Positions 26,515 to 35,316 of a stretch of 41,296 nt of DNA are shown here, piece by piece. A program made the position numbers and the translations under genes. Source of the stretch: an uncultured Erythrobacteraceae bacterium (GTDB lineage: Bacteria > Pseudomonadota > Alphaproteobacteria > Sphingomonadales > Sphingomonadaceae); NCBI GenBank assembly GCA_946482075.1, contig CAMLQG010000023.1, positions 1 to 41,296 of the forward strand, given 5' to 3'. Positions within the stretch are counted from its first letter, which is position 1, and each line of letters starts with the position of its first letter. Below the pieces are notes generated by a model, which worked only from the letters and a program-made list of their open reading frames with translations, was not told the origin of the DNA and searched no databases.

Positions 26515-26553
26515 TTGATTTCGATCAATATCGACTGATTGATTTATTCAATC
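26515..26553 (+). promoter_or_regulatory. Tandem dyads upstream of ahpC (possible OxyR-type operator)
   Basis: In an AT-rich stretch there are two inverted repeats, TTGAT-TTCG-ATCAA (26515-26528) and GATTGA-TTTAT-TCAATC (26537-26553). Their centres lie about 23-24 bp apart on the same helix face. Two tandem dyads of this spacing upstream of ahpC are what a tetrameric LysR-type regulator such as OxyR would use. The match to the E. coli OxyR consensus is poor, so the regulator is inference. Confidence 0.4.
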
Positions 26554-26657
26554 GCCAAAATCGGATTTATCCGTTTGGCTTGGCGCGCCCATTATTCTAT
26601 CTCGCATCTGCAACAGAATTTCACTAAGCTAACACAATCCAACAAACAGGAGCAATC

Positions 26658-27221
26658 ATGGGAATCATCGGCAAGGAACTGCAGCCTTTCGTCGCGCAGT
26701 CGTTCAAGGACGGCAAATTCATCGAAGTCACTGACGGCGATGTGCGCGGCAACTGGGCCGTGTTCTTCTTCTACCCGGCCGACTTCACCTTCGTCTGCCC
26801 GACCGAGCTCGAGGATCTGGCCGACCAGTATGCCGAACTCCAGTCGCTGGGCGTGGAAGTCTATGCCGTGTCGACCGATACGCATTTCAGCCACAAAGCC
26901 TGGCACGACACTTCGCCGGCCATCGGCAAGATCAAGTATCACATGCTCGGCGACCAGAACCACCTGATCTCGAACAATTTCGGGGTGCTGCGCGAAGGTC
27001 AGGGCCTGGCGGACCGCGCCACTTTCGTGATCGATCCCGATGGCGTGATCCAGGTGATGGAAATCACCTGCGAAGGCGTCGGCCGGAATGCCTCGGAACT
27101 GGTCCGCAAGATCAAGGCCGCCCAGTATGTCCGCGCTCACCCCGGCCAGGTATGCCCGGCCAAATGGGAAGAAGGCGCGGAAACGCTGGCTCCCTCGCTC
27201 GATCTCGTCGGCAAGATTTAA
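26658..27221 (+). CDS. ahpC: Alkyl hydroperoxide reductase subunit C (typical 2-Cys peroxiredoxin)
   Basis: 187 residues, the size of E. coli AhpC. The peroxidatic cysteine is C47 in [13 protein letters not shown] and the resolving cysteine is C166 in [10 protein letters not shown]. The floppy GGxG-type region and the C-terminal helix of sensitive peroxiredoxins are present in modified form. It reduces H2O2, organic peroxides and peroxynitrite in the cytoplasm and is recycled by AhpF. CAGGAG precedes the ATG by 6 nt. The upstream region is unusually AT-rich with tandem dyads, and a strong terminator follows, so it can be expressed alone at high level. Confidence 0.97.
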   Translation: MGIIGKELQPFVAQSFKDGKFIEVTDGDVRGNWAVFFFYPADFTFVCPTELEDLADQYAELQSLGVEVYAVSTDTHFSHKAWHDTSPAIGKIKYHMLGDQNHLISNNFGVLREGQGLADRATFVIDPDGVIQVMEITCEGVGRNASELVRKIKAAQYVRAHPGQVCPAKWEEGAETLAPSLDLVGKI

Positions 27222-27256
27222 GGCCCCCAAGCCCGCAGGGTATCGCGGGTCGCATG

Positions 27257-27296
27257 ACGGCCTGGGGGTGCTCCCTCGCCCCCAGGCCGTTTCTGT
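27257..27296 (+). terminator. Rho-independent terminator after ahpC
   Basis: A perfect 12-bp stem, ACGGCCTGGGGG (27257-27268) with CCCCCAGGCCGT (27279-27290), 10-nt loop, is followed by TTCTGTCT. It separates ahpC from ahpF, so readthrough or a second promoter in 27297-27503 must supply ahpF. Confidence 0.85.
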
Positions 27297-27503
27297 CTCC
27301 GAAGCGGGACATGTTCAGGGTGATCGCCGTTTCTCCCTTCGGCCCGAGCGTGTCGAGGAGCCGTTCTTCACTTCGAAGAGCATGAGTGAGGAACGAAAAA
27401 GCGCCCATTGTGCTTCGCACGGCTTCGTCTCCGATAATTCGGGACGAACAGGCCTGATGCCTCGCCCCGATCTCATTCTCCAAGCCAGCATAAGGATTAC
27501 CCG

Positions 27504-29099
27504 ATGCTCGACGCCAATTTGAAGCAGCAGCTCCAGACCTATCTCGGCAATCTGCGCGAGCCGGTGGAACTCGTCGCCTCGCTCGGTGACGATGCGAAAT
27601 CGGCCCAGATGCGCGAATTGCTGGAAGAGATCGCCGCGCTCAGCGACAAGGTCTCTGCCGCTTTCGACGGCGATGACGCGCGCAAGCCCTCCTTCATCAT
27701 CCGCCGCGCCGGCGACCATGCCGCAGCGACCACATTCGCGGGCCTGCCGCTCGGCCATGAATTCACATCGCTGGTGCTCGCCCTGCTGTGGGCAGGCGGA
27801 CACCCGCCGAAGGAAGCGGAAGAGTTGCTGGAGCAGGCCCGCAACCTGACCAGCCGGATGGACTTCGAAGTCTATTTCTCGCTGAGCTGCCAGAACTGCC
27901 CCGACGTGGTCCAGGCGCTGACCCTGCTGGCCGTGCTCAATCCGAACATCACCGCCACCGCGATCGACGGCGCGCTGTTCAAGGCCGAAGTCGACGAGCG
28001 CAAGGTGATGGCCGTGCCGACCATCTATCTGAACGGCGAAGTCTTCGGTTCCGGCCGCATGGGCCTGGAGGAAATCCTGGCCAAGGTGGATACCGGCGCG
28101 CAGGCCCGGGCGGCGGAGAAGATCGCTGCCAAGGAACCCTTCGACGTGCTCGTGATCGGCGGCGGGCCGGCAGGCGCCGCAGCCTCGATCTACACCGCAC
28201 GCAAGGGCTTCCGCACCGGCATCGCGGCGGAACGCTTCGGCGGACAGGTCCTCGACACGATGGGAATCGAGAACTTCATCTCGGTTTCCTACACCGAAGG
28301 ACCCAAGCTCGCCGCGCAGCTCGAACAGCATGTGGCGGACTACGACATCGATGTGATGAATCTGCAGCGTGCACAAAAGCTCCTCCCGGCAAGCGCGCCT
28401 GGCGGCATGCACGAAGTCGTGATGGCCAATGGCGCGTCGCTGAAAGCCCGTTCGCTGGTGATTTCCACCGGCGCCCGCTGGCGCCGGCTCGGCGTGCCGG
28501 GCGAGGACGAGTATCGCAACAAGGGCGTGGCCTATTGCCCGCATTGCGATGGCCCGCTGTTCAAGGGCAAGCGGGTTGCAGTGATCGGCGGCGGCAATTC
28601 GGGCGTCGAAGCGGCGATCGACCTCGCCAACATCGTCGGCCATGTCACGCTGATCGAGTTCGATCACCGACTGCGAGCCGACCAGGTGCTGCAGGACAAG
28701 CTGCGCAGCTTCGCCAATGTCGAGATCATCACCTCCGCCCAGACGACGGAGATCACCGGCGACGGCGAAAAGGTGAACGGCCTCGTCCTCAAGGATCGCC
28801 ACAGCGGCGCCGAACGGAGGATCGAGCTGGAAGGCGTCTTCGTCCAGATCGGCTTGGTGCCCAACACCGAATGGCTCAGGGATTCCGGCCTCGAACTGAC
28901 CCGATTCGGCGAGATCGTGGTGGACGAACGCTGCGGCACCAACCTGCCCGGAATCTTCGCAGCCGGCGATGTCACGACCGTGCCCTACAAGCAGATCGTG
29001 ATCGCGATGGGCGAAGGATCGAAAGCGGCGCTGTCCGCGTTCGACTACATTATCCGGACGGAGCCGGCGGAAGATATCTCGCGGGCGGCTGCGGCTTAG
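27504..29099 (+). CDS. ahpF: Alkyl hydroperoxide reductase subunit F
   Basis: 531 residues. The N-terminal tandem thioredoxin-fold domain (1-200) carries the redox pair C129-x-x-C132 (SCQNC). The flavoprotein part has the FAD loop GGGPAG (219-224), the thioredoxin reductase-like active-site pair C345-x-x-C348 (CPHC) and the NAD(P)H loop GGGNSG (362-367). The C-terminal FAD motif [15 protein letters not shown] completes it. AhpF passes electrons from NADH to AhpC. AAGGA lies about 8 nt before the ATG. It lies 282 nt downstream of ahpC beyond a terminator; about 200 nt of sequence before it shows no gene. Confidence 0.97.
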   Translation: MLDANLKQQLQTYLGNLREPVELVASLGDDAKSAQMRELLEEIAALSDKVSAAFDGDDARKPSFIIRRAGDHAAATTFAGLPLGHEFTSLVLALLWAGGHPPKEAEELLEQARNLTSRMDFEVYFSLSCQNCPDVVQALTLLAVLNPNITATAIDGALFKAEVDERKVMAVPTIYLNGEVFGSGRMGLEEILAKVDTGAQARAAEKIAAKEPFDVLVIGGGPAGAAASIYTARKGFRTGIAAERFGGQVLDTMGIENFISVSYTEGPKLAAQLEQHVADYDIDVMNLQRAQKLLPASAPGGMHEVVMANGASLKARSLVISTGARWRRLGVPGEDEYRNKGVAYCPHCDGPLFKGKRVAVIGGGNSGVEAAIDLANIVGHVTLIEFDHRLRADQVLQDKLRSFANVEIITSAQTTEITGDGEKVNGLVLKDRHSGAERRIELEGVFVQIGLVPNTEWLRDSGLELTRFGEIVVDERCGTNLPGIFAAGDVTTVPYKQIVIAMGEGSKAALSAFDYIIRTEPAEDISRAAAA

Positions 29100-29107
29100 C
29101 GACGCGT

Positions 29108-29235
29108 CATCCTCCCGGCCACCGAAGGTGATGGGGAGGTGGCAGCCGCAGGCTGACGGAGGGGCCATTGTGGCATTCGCCCCTCCCCCATGCTGCATGG
29201 TCCTCCTCCCCATCGCTACGCGACAGGGAGGATCT
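29108..29235. repeat. Approximately 130-bp intergenic repeat, copy C
   Basis: It has the same block order as copies A and B: CATCCTCCC at the left, GATGGGGAGGTGGCAGCCGC, AGGCTGACGGAGGGGCC, CCTCCTCCCCATCGCTACGCGACAGGGAGGATC at the right. The middle is shorter and more diverged. It fills the convergent gap between ahpF and smr up to the last base before the smr stop codon. Confidence 0.85.
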
Positions 29236-29814
29236 CTAACGCCCCCGCCTGAGCACGATGTAAAGCGCGCCTTCCCCGCCATGGCGCCGCTGCGCCGGGC
29301 GCACGGCGGCAATCGCATCGGCGTGCTGGCCCGCCGCAAGCCAATCGAGCACCTTGGCGCGGATCGCGCCGCGCTTCTTGTCCCGGTCCGCGGCCTCCAC
29401 CGGGCGGGGCTTGCCCGTCACCAACAGCACGATCCGGGCGCCCATCGCACGCGCCTGCGTCAATCCGGCGTCGAGCCGCGCATGAGCCTGATCCAACGTC
29501 GCGCCGTGCAGGTCGAGCGTGAAGTCGGGATGGATGGAACTTCGCGCCAAGCGGCGTTCCCAATGGGAATCGAGACCGGTCGAAGCGTTGACGGGCGGTG
29601 GCGGTGCAGGGCGCGGCGGTGCCGCCAAGCCGCGCTTGGCGGGTTTCTCGGATGCGGCAGGCCTCGACGACTCCTTCTGCTTCGCGGGCAGTGCGGTCGC
29701 GGCCAGGCCCTTGCTGACTGGTGCGGCGCTCTTGCGCTTCAGCGGCGTCACCGTCCGCGCAAGCCTTTCCCAGATCGCCATTTCCTCGGGGCTGAGCCCG
29801 CGAGGGGGCCTCAT
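29236..29814 (-). CDS. Smr/MutS2-type (Smr domain) protein
   Basis: 192 residues. A basic, Pro/Ala-rich N-terminal half (about 1-90) leads to a C-terminal Smr domain: LDLHGATLDQAHARL (the 'LDLHG' motif), ARIVLLVTGKP and GGEGALYIVLRR. Smr domains are small endonuclease-like domains acting on branched DNA or on RNA. Here the usual 'TGxG' loop is replaced by TGKP. The ATG overlaps the stop of mltA by 4 nt, so the two are translationally coupled, an arrangement conserved in alphaproteobacteria. The substrate is not known. Confidence 0.88.
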   Translation of the reverse strand: MRPPRGLSPEEMAIWERLARTVTPLKRKSAAPVSKGLAATALPAKQKESSRPAASEKPAKRGLAAPPRPAPPPPVNASTGLDSHWERRLARSSIHPDFTLDLHGATLDQAHARLDAGLTQARAMGARIVLLVTGKPRPVEAADRDKKRGAIRAKVLDWLAAGQHADAIAAVRPAQRRHGGEGALYIVLRRGR

Positions 29815-31031
29815 CGCGCGTTGAGCCGCGCGAGCACGCCCCTGGGCAGGAAGATCAGCGCTTCGCCCCGGGCGCTCATGCCGCCGGCGATCCGGCGGGC
29901 TTCATCGCCCGCGCCCCAGAAGGTGTCGAACCGGTTGGCGCCCTTGATTGCCCCGCCAGTATCCTGCGCGATCCACAACCCGCCGGCCTCGCGCCGGTCG
30001 GTCCTGAGCCAGATCGGAGCACCCAACGGGACGAAATTGGGATCGGCCGCAACCGAGGATTCCCGCCGTACGGGCACATTGAGCGCGCCCAGCGGCCCAT
30101 CGCCCGCCACTTCCTGGAAGAAGATCCAGCTCTTGTTCTGGCGCATCATCTCGCGCCCCTGCTCGGGATTTTCGCGCAGGAACTGCATGATGCCCTGCAT
30201 GCTGCCCGAATATTGGCCCGGTCCTTCGCCGATCAGGCCCTTTTCGCGCATGACCGAACCGATGCCGACATATTCACGCCCGTTCTGCCCGGCATAGCCG
30301 ATCCGCATCACCTGCCCGTCGGACGAACGCAACCGGCCCGACCCCTGGATCTGCAGGAAGAAGAACTCGACCGGGTCCTTGACCCAGGCGATCTCCAGCC
30401 CCTTGCCGGCAAGCGCGCCGTCCTCGATCTCCGCGCGTTCGTAGTAAGGAACGAACTTGCCGTCCCTGTCGTAGCGGCCGAGCGGCTGCTTGCCGACCCG
30501 CTCGCTCTGCTTCATGTCGTCGGGCCAACCGCGCACGAGATCGGACGGAAGCTTGTAGACCGCGACGGAATAGTCCGGACGGGTGCGTTTCCCGCCTTCG
30601 ATTTCCGGCTCGTAATAGCCCGTGGCGAAGGCCGCGCCATCGCCGATGCGAGCGGTCTCGAAATAGGTGATGAAGAATTCGACCGCGTTCTCGTAACGCC
30701 AGCTGCTTGCGGCCGTGCAGGCGTCGCGCCAGTCCTCCTTCTCGGTCAGTCCGCTGGCATCGGTCCGCGCGAGAAGCCTGGGGCAGCTTTCGACGAAGGA
30801 CGCCAGCGCCGGGCCGGCATCGGCGGCAGTGAGCTTGAGCGAATGGATGGAAGGCCCGGCCTTGACGCCGGCAAAGACCGCGCTGGCCACGCTGGGCTTG
30901 GGCTGCGGCGGCAGCGGCGTAGGGCGCGGCGTCTGTGTCTCGGGAACGAGCCGGCAACCGGCGAGAAAAATCAACGCGGCAGCGGTAGCTAGCCGAATTC
31001 CCGCGATCCCGCGCCCCTCCCCACGGGACAT
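29811..31031 (-). CDS. mltA: Membrane-bound lytic murein transglycosylase A
   Basis: 406 residues. It starts MSRGEGRGIAG and has a lipoprotein signal peptide with lipobox LAGC (C26), so it is anchored to the outer membrane. The MltA domain includes TGYYEPEIEGGKRT, FFLQIQGSGRL, YAGQNGREYVGIG and SVAADPNFVPLGAPIWL. The 3D region ending AQDTGGAIKGANRFDTFWGAGDEA carries the catalytic aspartate. It cleaves the glycan strand of peptidoglycan to form 1,6-anhydromuramic acid. I chose the ATG at 31031, which puts the signal peptide at the amino end and leaves 4 nt after the tim44-like stop. Confidence 0.94.
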   Translation of the reverse strand: MSRGEGRGIAGIRLATAAALIFLAGCRLVPETQTPRPTPLPPQPKPSVASAVFAGVKAGPSIHSLKLTAADAGPALASFVESCPRLLARTDASGLTEKEDWRDACTAASSWRYENAVEFFITYFETARIGDGAAFATGYYEPEIEGGKRTRPDYSVAVYKLPSDLVRGWPDDMKQSERVGKQPLGRYDRDGKFVPYYERAEIEDGALAGKGLEIAWVKDPVEFFFLQIQGSGRLRSSDGQVMRIGYAGQNGREYVGIGSVMREKGLIGEGPGQYSGSMQGIMQFLRENPEQGREMMRQNKSWIFFQEVAGDGPLGALNVPVRRESSVAADPNFVPLGAPIWLRTDRREAGGLWIAQDTGGAIKGANRFDTFWGAGDEARRIAGGMSARGEALIFLPRGVLARLNAR

Positions 31032-31035
31032 TTGC

Positions 31036-31695
31036 TCAGTCCTGATCGGTTTCTTCGAGCAACCAGTCCGGGCCCGAGGTGCCGACGTCGCGGACGAAAG
31101 TCCAGACATCGCGGCTCTCGATCGCATCGTCGAGCGAGCCGGCGATCACCGCGCCGTCCCGATCACGCGTGACCGCAGCGATATCGGCGGCGAAACGCAC
31201 CGCGATCCGCGCCAGACGCCCATCGAGCGTGGCGGAATGGACCGCTGCTTCCTCGATCCGCACGAGGCGGTTGTCGAGCGCTTCTCCCGCTTCCTCGCGC
31301 GCGGTGATCGCGGAAGCGAAGCTCTGATAGACCTCGGGCGTGCAAAGTTCCTTCAGCTCCTCGCGGTCACCCCGCCAGAAAGCCTCGAGAATCATGCCGT
31401 AGGCACCCTTTGCGCCTTCGAGGAACCCGCCGAGATCGAAGCGGCGATCAGCCGCGGCAATGGCGCGCAGGCCTTGCTCCACCATGGGCGTGGCACCGGC
31501 GAGATCGCGCGGGCGGAACTGCACGGGCGCGGGCTGCGCCGGCTGCGGGGCACGACGAGCGCCCGGCTGGTCACCCTTTTCGAAACGCGTGGGCACTGGC
31601 TCTTCCTCATGCTCGGCCCGGCGGCCGAGAACCGAATAGAGGCGCATGCCCAGGAAGGCTGCGATCATCGCCAGAATGATGATTTCGTATACCAC
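31036..31695 (-). CDS. Tim44/TimA family inner-membrane protein
   Basis: 219 residues from a GTG. One N-terminal helix (VYEIIILAMIAAFLGMRLYSVLG) is followed by a Pro/Gln-rich linker. A Tim44-like domain (about 75-205) includes GAKGAYGMILEAFWRGDREELKELCTPEVYQSF and closes with SRDVWTFVRDVGTSGPDWLLEET. Bacterial Tim44-like (TimA) proteins are membrane-attached relatives of the mitochondrial import factor. I favour the GTG at 31695 because GGAA lies just upstream and homologues begin at this helix; a TTG at 31728 is the longer alternative. It is divergent from secB and upstream of mltA-smr, the standard alphaproteobacterial order. Confidence 0.88.
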   Translation of the reverse strand: MVYEIIILAMIAAFLGMRLYSVLGRRAEHEEEPVPTRFEKGDQPGARRAPQPAQPAPVQFRPRDLAGATPMVEQGLRAIAAADRRFDLGGFLEGAKGAYGMILEAFWRGDREELKELCTPEVYQSFASAITAREEAGEALDNRLVRIEEAAVHSATLDGRLARIAVRFAADIAAVTRDRDGAVIAGSLDDAIESRDVWTFVRDVGTSGPDWLLEETDQD

Positions 31696-31940
31696 GGCAC
31701 GTTCCGTCTTTACTGCGGCGGCGCGCAATCCGCGCGCCCATCTCCATAACCTGCCTCAAATAGGTACGGAATACAAATGAACAACCCGTGGATGGGCCCA
31801 TTCCATCGCGCGGGCGTGTCATTTCGAACGCAGTTGCGCGCCCGTTGCGGTTGCGCCTGCGGAATGCTAGGCGCGCGCCAGACATGTTGACGGCCCGCCG
31901 ACCGCAGGCGTCCGTCCCACTGGAAAAGGCATAGACGATC

Positions 31941-32465
31941 ATGGCCGAAGAAGGCGAAGTCCTCACCGATCTCAACAACGAAGCCAACGGCAACGGAGCG
32001 GACGATTTCCCCGCGGCCGGGATCATCTCGCAATATATCCGCGATCTGTCGGTGGAAAATCCCAATGCCCCGGCCTGCTATCAGTGGCAGGAACAGCCCA
32101 ATCTGGACGTGCAGTTCAATATCGGCGCCGAACGCGTGAACGAGGAAGTGCACGAAGTCGAACTGAAGATCAGCGTTTCCAGCAAGGTGGAACAGGGCAC
32201 GATCTTCCTGATCGAGCTGTCCTATTGCGGCCTGATCGGCATGCGCAACCTGGCCGACGAGCAGGCCCACGCTTTCCTCTATGCCGAAGCCCCGCGCATC
32301 CTGTTCCCCTTCGCGCGCCGCGTGATTTCGGATGCGATCCGCGATGCGGGCTTCGCGCCGCTGCTGCTCGATCCGATCGATTTCAACGGCCTCTATATCG
32401 AGCAGCTCCAGCGCCGGCAGGCCGAACAGGACGCGGCCGGCAGTGAGCCGGTCGGCAACGCCTGA
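31941..32465 (+). CDS. secB: Protein-export chaperone SecB
   Basis: 174 residues. It contains ISQYIRDLSVENPNAP, QPNLDVQFNIGAERV, HEVELKISV and the conserved AEAPRILFPFARRVISDAIRDAGFAPLLLDPIDFNGLY block. SecB is a cytoplasmic tetrameric chaperone that keeps precursors unfolded and delivers them to SecA. The acidic/Asn-rich head (to residue 24) and tail are normal. It is divergent from the tim44-like gene with 245 nt between the start codons and is followed by murJ after 54 nt, so secB-murJ-trpS may be co-transcribed. Confidence 0.96.
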   Translation: MAEEGEVLTDLNNEANGNGADDFPAAGIISQYIRDLSVENPNAPACYQWQEQPNLDVQFNIGAERVNEEVHEVELKISVSSKVEQGTIFLIELSYCGLIGMRNLADEQAHAFLYAEAPRILFPFARRVISDAIRDAGFAPLLLDPIDFNGLYIEQLQRRQAEQDAAGSEPVGNA

Positions 32466-32519
32466 CCGGATCGCAATGGCCCCGCGCGCTGACGCGTTTG
32501 ACGGCCGCGGCCGCCTGAC

Positions 32520-34127
32520 ATGAGCCTGATCCGCAATGTCGGCACGATCGGTGGATTGACCGCGATCAGCCGCGTATTTGGCTTTGCGCGCGACATGCTG
32601 CTCGCGCGCGTGCTGGGTGCCGGGCTGGCCGCGGACGCGTTCCAGCTCGCTTTCACTCTGCCCAACACCTTCCGCCGCCTGTTTGCCGAGGGCGCGTTCT
32701 CGGTCGCTTTCGTGCCGATGTATTCGCGTGAGCTGCACGGGGAAGGCGGCGAGGCTGCGGCGGGGAAATTCGCGGACGACGTGCTCTCGGTCTTCGTCTG
32801 GGTGCTGCTGGCCTTCAGCGCCGTGGCGATGCTGGCCATGTCCGGCATCGTCTGGGTGCTGGCGAGCGACTTCGCCGAAGTGCCGGGCAAATTCGAACTC
32901 TCCGTCCTGCTGAGCCGGATCACATTCCCCTATCTCGGGCTGGTTAGTCTGGTCGCCATGCTGTCCGGCCTGCTCAACGCCCGTTCGCGCTTCGCGCCGG
33001 GCGCTTTCGCGCCCATCCTGCTGAACATCACGCTGATCACCGGGATCATCATCGGCTGGTATCTGCGCGGCCCGGGCGGTGACGACCGGATCGTCGCCCA
33101 TGCGCTGGCGATTTCGGTGACGGCCGCGGGCATCGTCCAGCTCGCGTATCTCTTCTACGCCGCGCGCAAGGCGGGCGTACGACTCAAGGTCACGCTACCG
33201 AAGCTGACACCCGAAGTCCGCCGCCTGGGCGCGCTGATCCTTCCCGCCACGTTCGGCGCGGGAATCTACCAGGTCAGCCAGTTCGTCGACACGTTCTTCG
33301 CCACATCGCTGCCGCAGGGCTCGCTGACGCTGCTCAAACTGGCGGACAGGCTGAACCAGATGCCGCTCGGCATTGTCGGTATTGCACTCGGCACCGCGAT
33401 CCTGCCGATGCTTTCGCGCCACATCCATACGGGCGATGCGCGGGAAGCGCAGCGCCTGCAAGCCAATGCGTTCGAGATCGGCACGCTGCTGACCCTGCCC
33501 GCTGCCGCCGCCCTCGCGATCTGCGCGCCGGCCTTCGTCACGGCCTTTTTCGTGGGCGGGAAGTTCACTCTGGCCGATGGCGCGATCATGGCGAACATCG
33601 TGGTCGCGCTGGTGGCCGGGCTGCCGGCCTATGTCGCGGTGAAAATCCTCAACCCCGGCTTCTTCGCGCGCGAGGATACGCGCACTCCGGTCTGGACCGC
33701 GCTTGCCTCGCTCATCTTCAACATCGGCATCAACCTGGTGGTGGTGCAGCGCTTCGGGATCGTCGGCCTCGCCGCGGCCACCGCCGCATCGGCGACGCTC
33801 AACTGCATCCTGCTCTATTCGATCCTGCACCTGCGCGGCTGGTTCCATTTCACCTTCGCGCTCGCCGGCAAGATCGCGCGGCAATTGGTGGCGACAGCCG
33901 CCATGGCGGCGCTGCTGTGGTGGCTCGTCCCGCAATTCACCGATCGCTATGCCGGATCGGTGATCGACCGCATCTGGTCGCTGTCGCTGCTGGTCGGTGC
34001 TGGCATGGTCGTGTTCTTCGTGGTCGCCTATCTCACAGGCGCGGTCGACAAGCAGGTGCTTGCCCAGCTAAGGCGCCGCCGCAGCCCTCGCACCGCAGCG
34101 GATGACGAGGTCCTGGAGGTAGAGTAA
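32520..34127 (+). CDS. murJ: Lipid II flippase MurJ (MviN)
   Basis: 535 residues with about fourteen membrane helices. It starts SLIRNVGTIGGLTAISRVFGFARDMLLARVLG, followed by LPNTFRRLFAEGAFSVAFVPMY, the diagnostic MurJ/MviN N-terminal block. Later motifs are FPYLGLVSLVAMLSGLLNA, QVSQFVDTFFATSLPQGS and ILNPGFFAREDTRTPV. MurJ flips lipid II across the inner membrane for peptidoglycan synthesis. trpS starts 5 nt after the stop codon, so the two are in one transcript. Confidence 0.96.
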   Translation: MSLIRNVGTIGGLTAISRVFGFARDMLLARVLGAGLAADAFQLAFTLPNTFRRLFAEGAFSVAFVPMYSRELHGEGGEAAAGKFADDVLSVFVWVLLAFSAVAMLAMSGIVWVLASDFAEVPGKFELSVLLSRITFPYLGLVSLVAMLSGLLNARSRFAPGAFAPILLNITLITGIIIGWYLRGPGGDDRIVAHALAISVTAAGIVQLAYLFYAARKAGVRLKVTLPKLTPEVRRLGALILPATFGAGIYQVSQFVDTFFATSLPQGSLTLLKLADRLNQMPLGIVGIALGTAILPMLSRHIHTGDAREAQRLQANAFEIGTLLTLPAAAALAICAPAFVTAFFVGGKFTLADGAIMANIVVALVAGLPAYVAVKILNPGFFAREDTRTPVWTALASLIFNIGINLVVVQRFGIVGLAAATAASATLNCILLYSILHLRGWFHFTFALAGKIARQLVATAAMAALLWWLVPQFTDRYAGSVIDRIWSLSLLVGAGMVVFFVVAYLTGAVDKQVLAQLRRRRSPRTAADDEVLEVE

Positions 34128-34132
34128 TCATC

Positions 34133-35146
34133 ATGCGTGTCGTTTCCGGTATCCAGCCCACGGGCAATCTCCACCTAGGCAATTATCTGGGGGCGATCCG
34201 CAATTGGGTGCGCATGCAGGATTCGATCGGCGAAGGCGGGCAATGCCTGTTCTTCCTGGCCGATCTCCACGCGATCTCCATGCCCCATGTGCCCGCGGAA
34301 CTGCATTCCGCCACGCTGGAAATGGCTGCCGCGCTCGTTGCCTGCGGGATCGATCCGGATCGTTCGATCCTGTTCAACCAGGCACAGGTTCCCGCCCATG
34401 CGGAATTGCAATGGCTGCTCAATGGCACCGCGCGGATGGGCTGGCTGAACCGCATGACGCAGTTCAAGGACAAGTCCGGCAAGAACCGCGAAGGCGCTTC
34501 GATCGCCCTGTTCACCTATCCCGTGCTGCAAGCGGCCGACGTCCTGCTCTACCAGGCGACCCATGTGCCGGTGGGCGAGGACCAGAAGCAGCACCTCGAA
34601 CTCGCGCGCGACATCGCGCAGAAGTTCAACAATGATTTCGGCGCGGGCGAGGAGGTCTTCACTCTGCCCGATCCGATCATCCCGCCGGAAGCCGCGCGGA
34701 TCATGTCCCTGCGCGATGGTACGGCGAAGATGAGCAAGTCGGACCCGTCCGACATGAGCCGCATCAACCTGACCGACGATGCCGACACGATGATGCAGAA
34801 GGTGAAGAAGGCGAAGACCGATCCCGAACCGCTGCCGTCCGAAGCGGCAGGGCTGGCAGGCCGCGCCGAAGCGCTCAATCTGGTCTCGATCTACGCCACG
34901 CTCGCGGGCACGAATGTGGATACGGTGCTGGGCGAATTCGGCGGTGAAGGCTTCGGCAAGTTCAAGCCCGCGCTGGGCGAACTGCTGGTCGCCACGCTCC
35001 AGCCGATCTCCGCGCGGCTCGTGGAACTCAAGCAGGACCGTGAAGCGCTGGACGCGATCCTCGCCAAGGGGGCCGCCAAGGCGCGCGAACTCGCCGCACC
35101 GACGCTCGCCAACGCCTACCGCAAGCTCGGCCTCGTTCGGGGCTGA
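34133..35146 (+). CDS. trpS: Tryptophanyl-tRNA synthetase
   Basis: 337 residues, class I. The HIGH-type motif is GNLHLGNY (11-18) and the KMSKS motif is exact (199-203). LNRMTQFKDKSG and the AADVLLYQATHVPVGEDQKQHLELARD tryptophan/ATP site are as in bacterial TrpRS. It charges tRNA-Trp in the cytoplasm. It follows murJ by 5 nt, and GGAGG precedes the ATG. A 9-bp hairpin at 35195-35227 follows. Confidence 0.97.
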   Translation: MRVVSGIQPTGNLHLGNYLGAIRNWVRMQDSIGEGGQCLFFLADLHAISMPHVPAELHSATLEMAAALVACGIDPDRSILFNQAQVPAHAELQWLLNGTARMGWLNRMTQFKDKSGKNREGASIALFTYPVLQAADVLLYQATHVPVGEDQKQHLELARDIAQKFNNDFGAGEEVFTLPDPIIPPEAARIMSLRDGTAKMSKSDPSDMSRINLTDDADTMMQKVKKAKTDPEPLPSEAAGLAGRAEALNLVSIYATLAGTNVDTVLGEFGGEGFGKFKPALGELLVATLQPISARLVELKQDREALDAILAKGAAKARELAAPTLANAYRKLGLVRG

Positions 35147-35194
35147 TCGAAAGCGCTGGCCCGAAACGGGACTTCGCGCGTTGATGCGACGAAA

Positions 35195-35227
35195 TGAGCC
35201 TTGCCAGCGACGGGTATTCAAGGCTCA
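35195..35227 (+). terminator. Hairpin downstream of trpS
   Basis: TGAGCCTTG (35195-35203) pairs perfectly with CAAGGCTCA (35219-35227) around a 15-nt loop, followed by TTCAGT. It is a plausible weak terminator for the secB-murJ-trpS unit. Confidence 0.45.
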
Positions 35228-35316
35228 TTCAGTCATAGCGTTGTAAGTGCGTGTCGTGATGAAAGAACTATGGGCGCGGTGCGAGAGGCCGTTCTGCATG
35301 TTCGTGCGGAGTTAAG

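Noticed and set aside
27297..27503. Short frames between ahpC and ahpF
   Set aside because: Several overlapping short frames with no ribosome binding sites; I treat this as an untranslated leader of ahpF.
27315..29339. 674-codon frame antisense to ahpF and running through repeat copy C
   Set aside because: It is a shadow of ahpF; it crosses a repeat and a terminator and has no ribosome binding site or recognisable domain.
31710..33101. 463-codon frame antisense to secB and murJ
   Set aside because: It covers two well-conserved genes on the other strand and has no domain.
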